Below, in pieces: positions 44,583 through 55,809 of a stretch of 64,000 nt of DNA (position 1 is its first letter; each line of letters opens with the position of its first letter). A model generated the notes under the pieces. The model was not told the DNA's origin. It made no database searches and was given only the letters and a program-made list of their open reading frames with translations. Made by a program: the position numbers and the translations under genes. This stretch comes from Bisporella sp. PMI_857 (Eukaryota; Ascomycota; Leotiomycetes; Helotiales; Helotiaceae), in assembly GCA_021307315.1 (NCBI GenBank), contig JAJSPD010000098.1, forward strand, positions 1 through 64,000, given 5' to 3'.

Positions 44583-47500
44583 ATGCGTCTTTTGGAATGC
44601 AAAAACGACGGCGAGTTCACCCTTACCAAGGATATTATCGATAACATTCCTCACTATGCTATACTATCACACACTTGGGGAGCGGATACAGAGGAGGTTA
44701 CCTTTAGAGACCTGATAAATGGCACGGGCAAGGACAAGACTGGCTATAGCAAGATCCGACTCTGCGGAGAACAAGCTAGGCATGATGGCTTACAATACTT
44801 TTGGGTGGATAGTTGTTGCATTGATAAATCAAGCAGTGCCGTGTTATCAGAAGCTATTATCTCCATGTTTCGTTGGTACCATAATGCAGTCAAATGCTAC
44901 GTATATCTCGCGGATGTTTCTCGACCTACCTTGGACGCCAACGGCGAGTCTACCCAGATCTTCTGGGAATCGACCTTCCAGAAAAGCAATTGGTTTACCC
45001 GGGGTTGGACTCTTCAAGAACTTCTTGCTCCAGCATCCGTTGACTTTTATTCTAAAGATTGGGAACATTTGGATGATAAGAGATCGCTAGAGCGACACAT
45101 TCATGAAGCAACAGGAATTCCTGTCAAAGCTCTTCAAGGTGGTCTTCTCTCAAGTTTCAGTATTGACGAGCGACTTCTTTGGGCAAAAGACCGCAATACT
45201 ACACGCGAAGAAGACAAGGCATACTCGCTTCTGGGCATTTTCAATGTCCAAATGCCGTCCCTTTATGGCGAAGGGAGAGAAAACGCATTTAGGCGGCTCT
45301 GGAAGGAGATCGACACTCCTTTAAAGGGCAAGTCTTATCCCTACGATTGATGTCTGACATATCTATTCAGGCTAGCGCTAACTAGCAGCTCAGGCCCTGA
45401 AAATGACCTACTTCGTTACCTACCGTATGCTGTTGAGGCGCCCTTCAACTCATACAACCGCCAACATGAACCTGCCTGCCTCCCTAACACACGCGTCGAC
45501 CTCCTACAACGGATATATAACTGGGCTGATGGAAAAGATAGACAGGGTGAGCAATGTATTTTCTGGCTGAACGGCCTAGCTGGGACGGGAAAGTCCACAA
45601 TCTCCCGCACCGTCGCCCGCAGATACAATGAGCAGAAGCGTCTTGGAGCCAGCTTCTTCTTCTCCAAGGGTGGCGGGGATGTAAGCCATGCTGGCAAGTT
45701 CTTTACAAGTCTTGCCGTGCAGCTCGCAAACAGTATACCATCTCTCCAAACCCATGTCTATGATGCTATAAGAGAGCGGAGTGATATTACGAGTCTGTCC
45801 CTCTTCGACCAGTGGCGCCAGCTTGTTCTCGGTCCCCTATCAAGGCTAGAGAGATCCCACCAGTCTTACGTTTTTGTTGTTGATGCGCTTGACGAGTGTG
45901 AGGGTGATAACAATGTCCGGATCATCCTAGAGCTCTTAGCTGAGGCTCGATCACTAAAGACAGTACGACTTCGAGTCTTTCTGACGAGTAGACCCGAAAT
46001 TCCAATCCGACACGGCATACACCGTATCCCACAAGCTGAGCACGAGGACTTCATACTCCACAACGTATCGCCTACGATTGTCAACCATGACATCTCTTTA
46101 TTCCTGGAATACAATCTAGGGACAATCAAGCAGGAGTGGGGTCTTGGAGCAGACTGGCCAGGCGAAGTAGTTCTAAGACAGCTGGTTCTCTATGCTAGTG
46201 GTCTATTTATCTGGGCAGCAACAGCATGTCGGTTTATCTGTGAAGGGAAGCGATTCGCACATAGGAGACTAGATGCAATACTTAAGAGCAACAGTGGCGC
46301 TACTACGGCACCAGAGAAGCACCTCAGCGAGATTTATATTACTGTCCTCGGGCACTCTATTTCTTCAAACTATACAGACAAAGAAAAGGAAGAGCTAGGC
46401 AGAATGTTGAAATACACTCTTGGAAGTATAGTAACCTTACGCTCACCTCTTTCTATCCTTTCATTGAGCAAGATATTACATCTCCAAAAGGAGGACATTA
46501 ACCAGGCACTTGAGGGTCTTCATGCGATCCTTGATATTCCTAAGGATCCAACTCACTTACTCCGCCTACACCACCCTTCATTTCGCGACTTCCTCCTTAA
46601 TAAAGATCAATGCGGAGATTTCTGGGTAGATGAGAAGCAAGCACATTATACATTAGCTGCTAGCTGTATACAACTAATGTCCCGGGCACTTAAGGAGGAT
46701 GTTTGCGAATTACATGCTCCTGGTTATCAAGCCAGCCAAGTTGAGAGCAGTCGTCTTCAGAAATGCCTTCCGCCCGAAGTTCAATACGCATGCCTCTACT
46801 GGGTTCAGCATCTACAAAAAAGTGGTTCTCAGGCTTACGACGGCAATGACGCCCACCAATTTCTGCAGGCTCATCTACTACACTGGCTTGAGGCACTTGG
46901 GTGGATGGGCAAGACGTCAGAAGGGATTCAAGCAATATTGTCCCTAGAGGCTCACGTTCTAGTAATTATCTATTTATTATTTATAAGAGTTTAATTAACT
47001 TATCCTTAGGTTAACGAAAGCCCGGATATGTACACATTTATCTATGATGCAAAGCGATTTGCCTTATATAACCGATCAGTGATTGAACAAGCACCTCTTC
47101 AATTATACTGTGCGGCTCTGCTCTTTGCCCCAGAGAATAGTATTGTCCGAAGGCGATTTAAGGATTGTATCCCACATTGGGTTCAGTTAAAGCGAAGCAT
47201 TGTTCGAAGGCGATTTGGGGATCGTATCCTACATTGGATTAAGTTAAAACCAAGAGTTCAAGCACATTGGAATGCTGCGCTGCAGACGCTCGAGGGCCAC
47301 TCTGCGTCCGTCAGGTCTGTGGCCTTCTCCCCCAACGGCAAGCAGGTGGTCTCGGGATCGGACGACGACACGGTGCGGCTCTGGGACGCCGCTACAGGGA
47401 AAGCGCTGCAGACGCTCGAGGGCCACTCTGCGTCCGTCAGCTCTGTGGCTTTCTCCCCCAACGGCAAGCAGGTGGTCTCGGGATCGTGGGATGACACGGT

Positions 47501-49043
47501 GCGGCTCTGGGACGCCGCTACAGGGAAAGCGCTGCAGACGCTCGAGGGCCATTCTGCCTCCGTCAGCTCTGTGGCTTTCTCCCCCAACGGCAAGCAGGTG
47601 GTCTCGGGATCGGACGATAACACGGTGCGGCTCTGGGACGCCGCTACAGGGAAAGCGCTGCAGACGCTCGAGGGCCACTCTGCGTCCGTCAGCTCTGTGG
47701 CTTTCTCCCCCAACGGCAAGCAGGTGGTCTCGGGATCGTGGGATGACACGGTGCGGCTCTGGGACGCCGCCACAGGGAAAGCGCTGCAGACGCTCGAGGG
47801 CCACTCTGCGTCCGTCAGGTCTGTGGCCTTCTCCCCCAACGGCAAGCAGGTGGTCTCGGGATCGGACGACGACACGGTGCGGCTCTGGGACGCCGCCACA
47901 GGGAAAGCGCTGCAGACGCTCGAGGGCCACTCTGCGTACGTCAGCTCTGTGGCTTTCTCCCCCAACGGCAAGCAGGTGGTCTCGGGATCGTGGGATAACA
48001 CGGTGCGGCTCTGGGACGCCGCTACAGGGAAAGCGCTGCAGACGCTCGAGGGCCATTCTGCGTCCGTCAGGTCTGTGGCTTTCTCCCCCGACGGCAAGCA
48101 GGTGGTCTCGGGATCGGACGATAACACGGTGCGGCTCTGGGACGCCGCCACAGGGAAAGCGCTGCAGACGCTCGAGGGCCACTCTGCGTTCGTCAACTCT
48201 GTGGCTTTCTCCCCCGACAGCAAGCAGGTGGTCTCGGGATCGGACGATAACACGGTGCGGCTCTGGGACGCCGCCACAGGGAAAGCGCTGCAGACGCTCG
48301 AGGGCCACTCTGCGTCCGTCAGCTCTGTGGCTTTCTCCCCCAACGGCAAGCAGGTGGTCTCGGGATCGGGGGATAACACGGTGCGGCTCTGGGACGCCGC
48401 CACAGGGAAAGCGCTGCAGACGCTCGAGGGCCACTCTGCGTTCGTCAACTCTGTGGCTTTCTCCCCCAACGGCAAGCAGGTGGTCTCGGGATCGTGGGAT
48501 AACACGGTGCGGCTCTGGGACGCCGCCACAGGGAAAGCGCTGCAGACGCTCGAGGGCCACTCTGCGTTCGTCAACTCTGTGGCTTTCTCCCCCGACGGCA
48601 AGCAGGTGGTCTCGGGATCAGACGATAACACGGTGCGGCTCTGGGACGCCGCCACAGGGAAAGCGCTGCAGACGCTCGAGGGCCACTCTGCGTCCGTCAG
48701 CTCTGTGGCTTTCTCCCCCAACGGCAAGCAGGTGGTCTCGGGATCGTGGGACGACACGGTGCGGCTCTGGGACGCCGCCACAGGGAAAGCGCTGCAGACG
48801 CTCGAGGGCCACTCTGCGTTCGTCAACTCTGTGGCCTTCTCCCCCGACGGCAATCTACTACCTACTTTACGTGTATCTGATTATTGGGTAATAGAAGGTG
48901 AAGCGAATATTCTCTGGCTACCTCCTGATTACCGATCTACGTGTGAAGCTATTTGGGATCAAAATGTCGTTTTAGGACATTCATCAGGGAGACTTTCATT
49001 TCTTCAGTTTAGACAAGGCCCAAAGCTTGTAGTATATAACTAG
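44583..49043 (+). CDS. NLR-3: HET - NACHT - WD40 receptor
   Basis: Exons 44583..45327, 45376..46961, 47010..49043; 1454 residues. Intron 1 appears to be GC-AG (GGCAAGT donor, CTGAC branch, GCTAG acceptor); a 39-nt GT-AG alternative (45332..45370) also keeps frame. Intron 2 is 48 nt. HET: AILSHTWG, YFWVDSCCID, GWTLQELLAP. NACHT: IFWLNGLAGTGKS with P-loop 315-322, then FFFSKGGGD, VFVVDALDEC (Walker B) and LTSRPE. Twelve full 42-residue WD40 units (867-1370) and a partial thirteenth follow, then the family C-terminus (ILWLPPDYRSTC, VLGHSSGRLSFL). Same architecture as the Podospora HET-D/HET-E incompatibility receptors, where the WD40 array recognises the partner. All motifs intact. Confidence 0.9.
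47277..48850 (+). repeat. array of 12 and a half tandem 126-bp WD40-coding units
   Basis: Units start at GCGCTGCAGACGCTCGAG and are nearly identical. Differences cluster at a few codons: ASVRS / ASVSS / AYVSS / AFVNS after LEGHS, PNGK / PDGK / PDSK, and SGSDDD / SGSWDD / SGSDDN / SGSWDN / SGSGDN. These match the surface positions reported as hypervariable in HET-D/E/R WD40 repeats. The array is GC-rich and open on both strands. Confidence 0.92.
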
Positions 49044-49054
49044 TATATAGTAAA

Positions 49055-49561
49055 CTCAGTGTAGGAAAATCAATTATAATCAATTTACTAGACCCGTAAT
49101 CATAATCATAATCAAAATAAAAAACTATAATCAAAATCAAAATCAAAATCAAGGATTATAATTGATTATAATTGATTTAAAAGTGGATCCGACACGTGAT
49201 TTCACTATTAAAATTTAATTTTATTATGAATCTGTTACAGCATACGCTGTGCATTTACAAATACAATAAACAACAGTAGTATAATACGAAAAAATTAAAG
49301 CTAAAAAAAAAAAGTGAAACTCGAAAAAAGCGGGATTTATATACGTGAAAAGCTCCGAGAGCTCGGCTACAGTAAGTCACGCGTTATTCAAGGATAAAAC
49401 GTGACACTATATATAAATAATCAAAATCAAAATCAAAATCAATGATTACAATTAAGTATAATCAAAATCAAATCGAAAATCACTAAATCAAAATCAAAAT
49501 CAAAATCAATAATTATAATTAATTATAATTGATTTTTTTGATTTTTTCTTACTACACTGAG
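49055..49561. mobile_element. 507-bp AT-rich MITE in the NLR-3 3' region
   Basis: Terminal inverted repeats CTCAGTGTAG...AAAATCAATTATAAT at both ends, flanked by a TAAA direct repeat (49051-54 and 49562-65). The interior is dominated by AATCAAAATCAAA-type hexamer runs and long A tracts. It starts 8 bp after the NLR-3 stop codon. No coding capacity. Confidence 0.7.
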
Positions 49562-50952
49562 TAAACTTTATAATAGTCTTTATATTATATCTCTTTTTCT
49601 TTTCATCTCTATTTCATAGAGGGTTCTAGGGGAACGCGTGGATATATAGTAATTAGTAATAGCCACTCAATTTCTAGAATCTTCTAGGTAAATCTACGTA
49701 TAGTACTGTATTGTGAGACGATGGCGATATCTGGGGGCACTACCAGCTACAGGGTCAGGGCGGAGATGGTCTGTGCTCACGTCAGCCATATAATCGAAAT
49801 TACAGCGTAAATATTGCGGGGTTATTTCGCACTAGCCGAAATCGTCACCCGCTTTGATCCGAGGTACAGATCCGCGTGGCGATCATGCATGAATTTGCGC
49901 GCCACAGCAGCCACAAGGCTGATAACGACTTCCTGCATAGGTGAGTGGCCTTAGAGCTCGGATAAGACCCCTTTATAAGTATTAGGGATAGTAAGAGCTC
50001 GGTGGTGGAGTTATAGTGGAGGAAGTCTATTACGCTATAAAAGGAGACTCTTTGCAAGTCAGGTGTGAAGGCGACAATGCGAACGTGATTTTCTAGTCGG
50101 AGGAGTTTAAGGTGTCCGGGAGTAGCCACGGAACATAACTTATAAAAAATTATAGGAGATATTGAGGTCTGCATAGATTTTAAGATACTCAAAGTCAAAG
50201 TACCTATCATTTTTTTCGGCACGCAGGGATTTTCGGCACGCAGGGATGGACGTTACAATAGAAAGTATTCATATTCAGGATTAGTAATATATTCGTCACA
50301 CTATTCCTCTGAATATAGCGATTTATTAATCTCGAAATTCATCCAATTTCATTGGTCTGTCTCGGCACACAGGGTGTCTCGCTACGCAGGGAGGGACGTT
50401 AACCACTTTTTAAATAATAAGAAGATATGGCTGCCGAACTATCAATATAAATCGTGGATCACGATTTGATAGCTATAGCAACCGTTATCTATGAAAGAGA
50501 CAACCTAATTAATCGTAGTCCAAATCAATTTTCCAAGGATTATAAAAATATTCCCCCCTGACTATTCTCCTCTTGCTCTTTTTGCTAATCCAAGAGGAGT
50601 TATTCCTCATTATATGCGTTGCGACCCTTTTCATAGCCCAATCTACAGTCGCGCACTTTCGTCATAACATCGCGTAATGCTGGCCGCTATATATCTGAAA
50701 TTAGCAACGATGTCTCCCAGCGACGAGATAATTTTGAGGTCTGTTGGGCGAATCTAGCGCCACATCCTGCGATGAAAGAAGCGTCGAACGAAAAATTCAC
50801 ATGATTTAGTGAAAGCAAAATTTAGGTAGCTTCTTTTGGCTGCCATTACTAAAGTTAATTTTCGGCTTATTGCTTTGCCTTAAATAAAATCTGTCGCAGA
50901 GGCTTTAAGGAATAATTTCGCTAACACTCTGCTACAGTACCCTCCCACTATC

Positions 50953-52895
50953 ATGGATATTATTTTAGGATATGCTATCGCTTTGAGCGGTATTGTCCTT
51001 GCTCGTATTCTTCTTGCTCCTTTGGTCATCAAACTTCGTTCTGGTTTTTTTCGGCTTATTCTAACGTGGATTATTTCGCTATTGCGATCTTCAGTCTTAG
51101 CTGTTTATCGGTATATTAAATATTTCAATGTCGTAGGTCGAAATGCGTTTTGGGGCCCGTGGACAATCACCGACATTATATTCCGCCTTGCGTATATTGC
51201 GGCCAACTCTTTCTGTATCGGCTTCCGAGTTTCCGTCACCGACTTCGCAAAGGCCGGATTACGCGCCGGTAACCTCTCGATAATAAATTTAATGCCTCTA
51301 TTCTTGGGCCCACATTTGAGCTTTACTGCCGACATCCTTGGTGTTTCCTTGACTACTTTACAAGCAATACATCGTTCCGCAGGGTTCGTGACTTTTGGTC
51401 TAGTACTTTTTCATGCAATTGTAGCCATATCCTACCAGAAGGAAATTGAGCTGCATAATCTTGCTCATGTCTCTGCGGTAGTTGTGAGATGCTCCTAATT
51501 TTAGCACGATGTGTCTATCTAATCATTTGTAGGGTGGATCATCCCTAGGCATGATTATTGTACTCTCATGGCCTTTCCTCCGCCGAAGATTTTATGAAGT
51601 CTTCCTCCGCCTTCACCAGTTCTTGGCAGCTGCCACTGCTGTATCTATACTGCTGCATATTCCATCCAAACCTTTCCCTAGGATGTACCTTTATATCACA
51701 GGAGGAATATTTTCAGTAACTACCGCTATAGAAGCGCTAATTTTTCTGTATTATAATGGACTATTCCAGCGTGGAAAAACCAGAAAAATGCCTAGGGTCG
51801 GAGAAATATTCAAACTACTGAACGAAGACGATAACGGACCTATTCAATTGACAATTGATACCCAGACGCCGTTAAAAATTGATGCTGGACAATACATCAA
51901 TATTTTTATTCCTTCGCTGGGCGTGAGATCGATCATACAAAGCCACCCATTTGTGGTGACGTCCTGGACAGGAAAAGAGCAGACAAAGCTGGAGCTTTTA
52001 ATTGAGCCCCGACGTGGGTGGACCAGAAAGCTTCAGTCTCGAGCTGTGGCAATGAGTAGGCAGAATGGGGGCCTAGGCCGAGTCCTGTTTACCGGGCCAC
52101 ATGGAGCTATTGTACCTATTGGTGACTATCAGTATATTCTTATGATTGCGACCGGGTACGGGATCACAGCACAACTTCCCCTTTTGGAGCGGCTAGTGCA
52201 AGGAACACTAGCTCGAGAGGTCAGAGCTCGTCGAGTTTGCTTAGTTTGGGAATTTGAAAATATTGGTAAGTCTAACTTGGGTCAAATGCAAACTTTACAT
52301 TTATAAAATGCTAGGAATCTTTAATGCGGTTCGCCCGCTGCTTAACTGGCTCTTACTTGAAGATAGTAAGCTAGGAAACAATTGCGTGAGTTTAACTACT
52401 TCTTTTTATCCTATATCTAAGTTCGCTAGGCTCTAGAGATCTCGCTTTTTTCACCTCACTTGCTTTCGAATCAGATTGGGCGACGAGCAAATATTTCAAC
52501 ACAAAGTTTATCTCTAGAAACAATTTTGAAATCCGAGATAGCACAGGTCCCAAAAGGAAATGGCAAGAAGATGAAGCAGTTGAAAAGGTGCAGGAAATGA
52601 GGCGCAGAGAAATAGAACGGTGCCGGGAGGAAAAAATTATGCTGCCGCTCAGCAAAGAAATAGGACGGGAGGAAAGTAAAGAGAATATCTATGAAGAAAC
52701 GCTACCCATATGTACTAAGTTACCACAAATGCTCATTACAAGTAAGTTCCCTGCTTCAAGCTTCCCTGAACTTGTATTAATAAACTTCAAGTATCTGCTT
52801 CAACAAAGATTAGAGATGAGCTGCGAACAAACCTGCGTCCTTTCGTCAAAACTGATATTACTTTAACGGAACTAGATTACCAGCCTGACGATTAA
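50953..52895 (+). CDS. ferric-reductase-like transmembrane protein (FRE/NOX superfamily)
   Basis: Exons 50953..51483, 51533..52265, 52315..about 52385, about 52437..52741, 52792..52895. Several membrane helices. Haem-ligand pairs: His in LQAIHRSAG and LVLFHAIV, and RLHQFLAA with LLHIP (13 residues between the His in each pair). FAD site HPFVVTSW; NAD(P)H site TGYGITAQLPLLERL. The C-terminus IRDELRTNLRPFV...LTELDYQPDD is typical, confirming the last exon. Introns at 51484 (49 nt), 52266 (49 nt) and 52742 (50 nt) are clean. The join between exons 3 and 4 (52386-52437) is one base out of frame with any GT-AG choice I can find, so it may be broken. Role in the family: reduction of Fe(III) or transfer of electrons across the plasma membrane. 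Ferric reductases are recurrent Starship cargo. Confidence 0.75.
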
Positions 52896-53639
52896 AGATC
52901 ACAATTATGAATTAGCTTATTTAAGCTATTAAATTCGCAGTAACAATTTTATTCAATTAGAATTAACCCTTATTCTTATTTCATATAAACGAGTTTAGAT
53001 TTCTTTTTGTTAAAAACATTTATCTCTAACATAATAGTCCTTTCAGGTTTATTTAAACACTGAAAAAGTAGGTTTAAGTTGATTTCTTTTTCAGAATTAT
53101 TTCGATAATTGAGCTTATCTTTTATTCGTTTCAGAAAGGCATTGCTCCAATAATATCTAAGCCGTCGAGCCATCATATTGTTTGACTAAATGATAAAATA
53201 ATGAAATGATGTAAACCAGTTTTCGTTCAGCCATATAAGAAAAATGTTTGCTAGGTCAGAAATAACTATCATGGCTTTTTGAGCCGCAATTGGCTAATAC
53301 TCCAACGCCAATACATGCCCTCTGGCACAGTAGAATTTGAAATCGGCTTCAGCTGAGCACTCAATAATTTTATGTTTGCTAAGTTAGAAAGATGGAACAT
53401 AATATTCGAATCTCTCTTCATCGATTGGATGACTTGGAACCCGTCGAAGTCTGGATGTTTTCGAGTGTTCAAAATGATACGCGCGGAGATGCTTTTTGCA
53501 AGAAGGGGTTTGTGGTAGCCTAATCTCTAGTGTCACTACTATTCAGAGCGACCTAAATCTCATTCCTAGACCTGGGTTCAGATATGGAATTAACTGCATA
53601 ACATTGCCCATGAACATTTACACCAAACTAAAAGCGTCC
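52896..53639. other. intergenic, no gene recognised
   Basis: AT-rich spacer between two converging genes. Short frames only. Confidence 0.4.
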
Positions 53640-54351
53640 CTAACTACCCTCTTTTTTCTCGACTTCGCTTTCAGCCTGAAACAATCTTTCGTGTTCCTCC
53701 TTCACACGCCTTAAATTCCAAAAATGATGAACAAAAAATAGAATCATCAATACGCTTGCGCAAGCTCCTGTAACAGCTGCCGTAACAATAGCTGTTCGAG
53801 ACCAGAATTTGTTCCGGGCAGTGTAGATATTGGTAATCGTGGCGGTAAGGCCGGCAAGCGAGTTTAGCATACCTGGTCTGCAGAGCTTAGCATCCATCTG
53901 TTTAGGGTTTCTGAAAGAATTACACAATGATCTTGTTGAGTAGCCACACATAATTCCTCCTCCATCTATACCAGAGCCAACCCATTCCAGAAACGCCTAT
54001 ACCGCAGCATATCGAAGCGACTAATAACACCGGCCATGTTTGAGCGGCTTTCACAACCGCTTTACCCGCAGCGCCGGATTCTTCTGAAAGCACCCGAGAG
54101 TTGCGAATAGTCGTGAATGCTCCTGGTAAGACAACATAGCCCGCGAGGAGGAGCCATGTGCACAAACTAGCAAGAATGTTATGCCACCACGGTATCTCAT
54201 CTAGCTGCAGGAGCATGGTTATGTATCGACTATATTTGGAGGGCGTCTGGGGAGCTGAATTATCTTGGGTTTCTGTCCCTGGCGCGCTTTTTCCGTCTTG
54301 GAGAGGACGAGGAACAGATATATCAATAGCATATCTCTGCCGAACTGACAT
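53640..54351 (-). CDS. small integral membrane protein
   Basis: Two exons: 54351..53924 and 53877..53640 (46-nt intron, donor GTAATT, acceptor CTGCAG), 221 residues. Start at the ATG giving MSVRQRYAIDISVPRPLQ. The conserved core runs SKYSRYITMLLQLDEIPWWHN, then ILASLCTWLLLAGYVVLPG (first helix), VLLVASICCGIGVSGMGWLW (second), VWLLNKIIVPGMLNSLAGL and IVTAAVTGACASVLMILFFV (last), then a charged tail. This pattern is widespread in Pezizomycotina as an uncharacterised multispan membrane protein. The intron is supported because it rejoins IIV to PGMLNSLAGL in frame. Confidence 0.7.
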
Positions 54352-54942
54352 TGTGTAGACCAAAATAGTAGAGAGTCGTTAAACAGTACGCCAATTGAGC
54401 GCAGTGTGGCGATTTATCAACGAAATCGCTCTTATAGCCCGCACATAAGCTTCTTTTGGACTACCTATTGCCCAGAAATAAGGCACCTCTATCCGAGGAC
54501 ATCGCTAGTCCCCCAGCCTGCCATTTTCGACCACGTCCGTTGGCGACCTCCATCTTGTTACGCCGTCCCACCACTGGGGTATGTAAGGAACATTTTTGGT
54601 ATCTTGAAACGATGGCTGACAGGTTCCGAACAGTAAAGCATGGGTGCGTTACCTAAGTTACTCTCTAATCTATACATATGCCTAAACTAGGCATCAGGTA
54701 AGTTAACTTATTCCTATTATTTAAGAAGAGAAGACACCACTCTTCACCATGACCCTTTGTAAAAGGTAACCTGAAGAACCTTTTTGCACCAGGTGGGTCA
54801 AGACGTGGGAGGAATCTCATATCGACACTAATTCCCGATCAAAAAGATGTGGTGGGAAATGGTTATTGTGAGTTGTCACATTACAGTATTTAAAAATATC
54901 TTATCTAAGAAATAATTCCAAAGTGAGCGCTAGTGGCGGCCG

Positions 54943-55809
54943 CTAGTGATTCGTCCCGTTCCGCCCCTTTTTCCACTTCCATCCGGTTAATCCCTTTCTA
55001 TCCGTAGACCAAATTTCATCTACTTCCCACTCCACACCTGGACGTAGAAAGTAGTGTTGCCTTGGGGGGTATTTCCTTGATTCCGTACTTGGAAGCCCGC
55101 TTGGAAAATACTTCATTTCTAGACCAAGAATATAGTTTGCGTTCTTTTTCGAGCTCTTCCCGATTCCTAGTATCTTTTTTGGTTTTATTTTTCGAACTTT
55201 AAAAGTATCGTCCTTCCAATAAAGGTAGGCCGAGAAGAGTTTAGGTACGATGAAAGGTTGGCCTACTAGCTCTCCTGGGTCCGATACAAGAGTGAAGCGA
55301 TTGCCGTACAAAGCATCGTGGGCGTTAAGAGTAAGTCCAAGCTTCGGGAAGTAGTATTCACTAACACTATTAATCCGAGCCACATGTGCGTCTCGAAGGC
55401 ACCGCCCAAGCAGGCCCGTCAATTCATCTAAACCAGGTTTCGAACGCCCACCATCTCCGTCATGTGCAAGAGCAAGAGCCAGATAATACCGCCCCTTGTG
55501 CCCTTTGTAAAAGCGCTCTATATCATACCCTATTAGGACAGGATTATAACCTAACTTAACTACCGCGCAAAGCCATGTGTCCTCCTTGAAAATTTTATTC
55601 CAAACGGTACTATGTTCCTCCACTTCGTCTTTCCTCCATAGTCGCCAGGCATGGGTTACTAAGTGTTTTGAAAGGTGTGGGAGAAAGGACCGAATGTGGA
55701 GGAAAAGTTCGTGAGGAAGTAGTTGCCGTTTCTTCGAAGTTAGTTCCATTTTGCCATGCTTAATATCTATTCTGGTGCATAGATATGACGACTTATATAG
55801 TACATTCAT
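54943..55809 (-). CDS. F-box-like protein of unknown function
   Basis: 288 residues; the ATG at 55749 (MELTSKKRQLLPHELF) is an equally likely start and gives 268. LLPHELFLHIRSFLP looks like a short F-box. The rest is a compact domain with RRYYLALALAHD-like and LTLNAHDALYGNRFTLV, FSAYLYWKDDTF and HYFLRPGVEWEVDEIW. I recall similar uncharacterised proteins from other Leotiomycetes. No intron. Possible SCF adaptor by analogy, untested. Confidence 0.5.
   Translation of the reverse strand: MNVLYKSSYLCTRIDIKHGKMELTSKKRQLLPHELFLHIRSFLPHLSKHLVTHAWRLWRKDEVEEHSTVWNKIFKEDTWLCAVVKLGYNPVLIGYDIERFYKGHKGRYYLALALAHDGDGGRSKPGLDELTGLLGRCLRDAHVARINSVSEYYFPKLGLTLNAHDALYGNRFTLVSDPGELVGQPFIVPKLFSAYLYWKDDTFKVRKIKPKKILGIGKSSKKNANYILGLEMKYFPSGLPSTESRKYPPRQHYFLRPGVEWEVDEIWSTDRKGLTGWKWKKGRNGTNH

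Larger units (their letters stand above)
43660..50255. mobile_element. inner element B carrying NLR-3
   Basis: Left end TAACGTCCATCCCTGCGT, GCCGAAAAACCCTGTGTG, CCGAAAAAA. Right end, reverse complement TAACGTCCATCCCTGCGT, GCCGAAAATCCCTGCGTG, CCGAAAAAAA. The GCCGAAAA subtype separates this pair from element A (GCCGAGAA). The right arm near 49850-50120 contains the family subterminal words. The single gene inside is NLR-3; a separate 507-bp MITE sits just after its stop codon. No transposase. Confidence 0.7.
39224..50402. mobile_element. 251-bp MITE split by an 11-kb composite insertion
   Basis: Left end at 39224 TAACGTCCCTCCCTGCGT, AGCGAGACACCCTGTGTG, CCGAGACAGACCAAT; right end at 50402 is the exact inverted copy. 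The left flank of the inner insertion (39224-39327) and the right flank (50256-50402) together measure 251 bp. That equals the uninterrupted MITE at 59151-59401, with which they align end to end when one is reversed (AAATCGCAAG, TAATATCTCT, TTAAACCAAC; AATAGAAAGTATTCATATT). The inner element therefore inserted at a TA inside this MITE. Confidence 0.85.

Noticed and set aside
47244..48891. Long open frames on both strands and in other frames through the WD40 array
   Set aside because: They exist because a 126-bp, GC-rich, stop-free unit is repeated; their proteins are Arg/Ser/Pro-rich periodic nonsense. Only the WD40 frame fits the gene.
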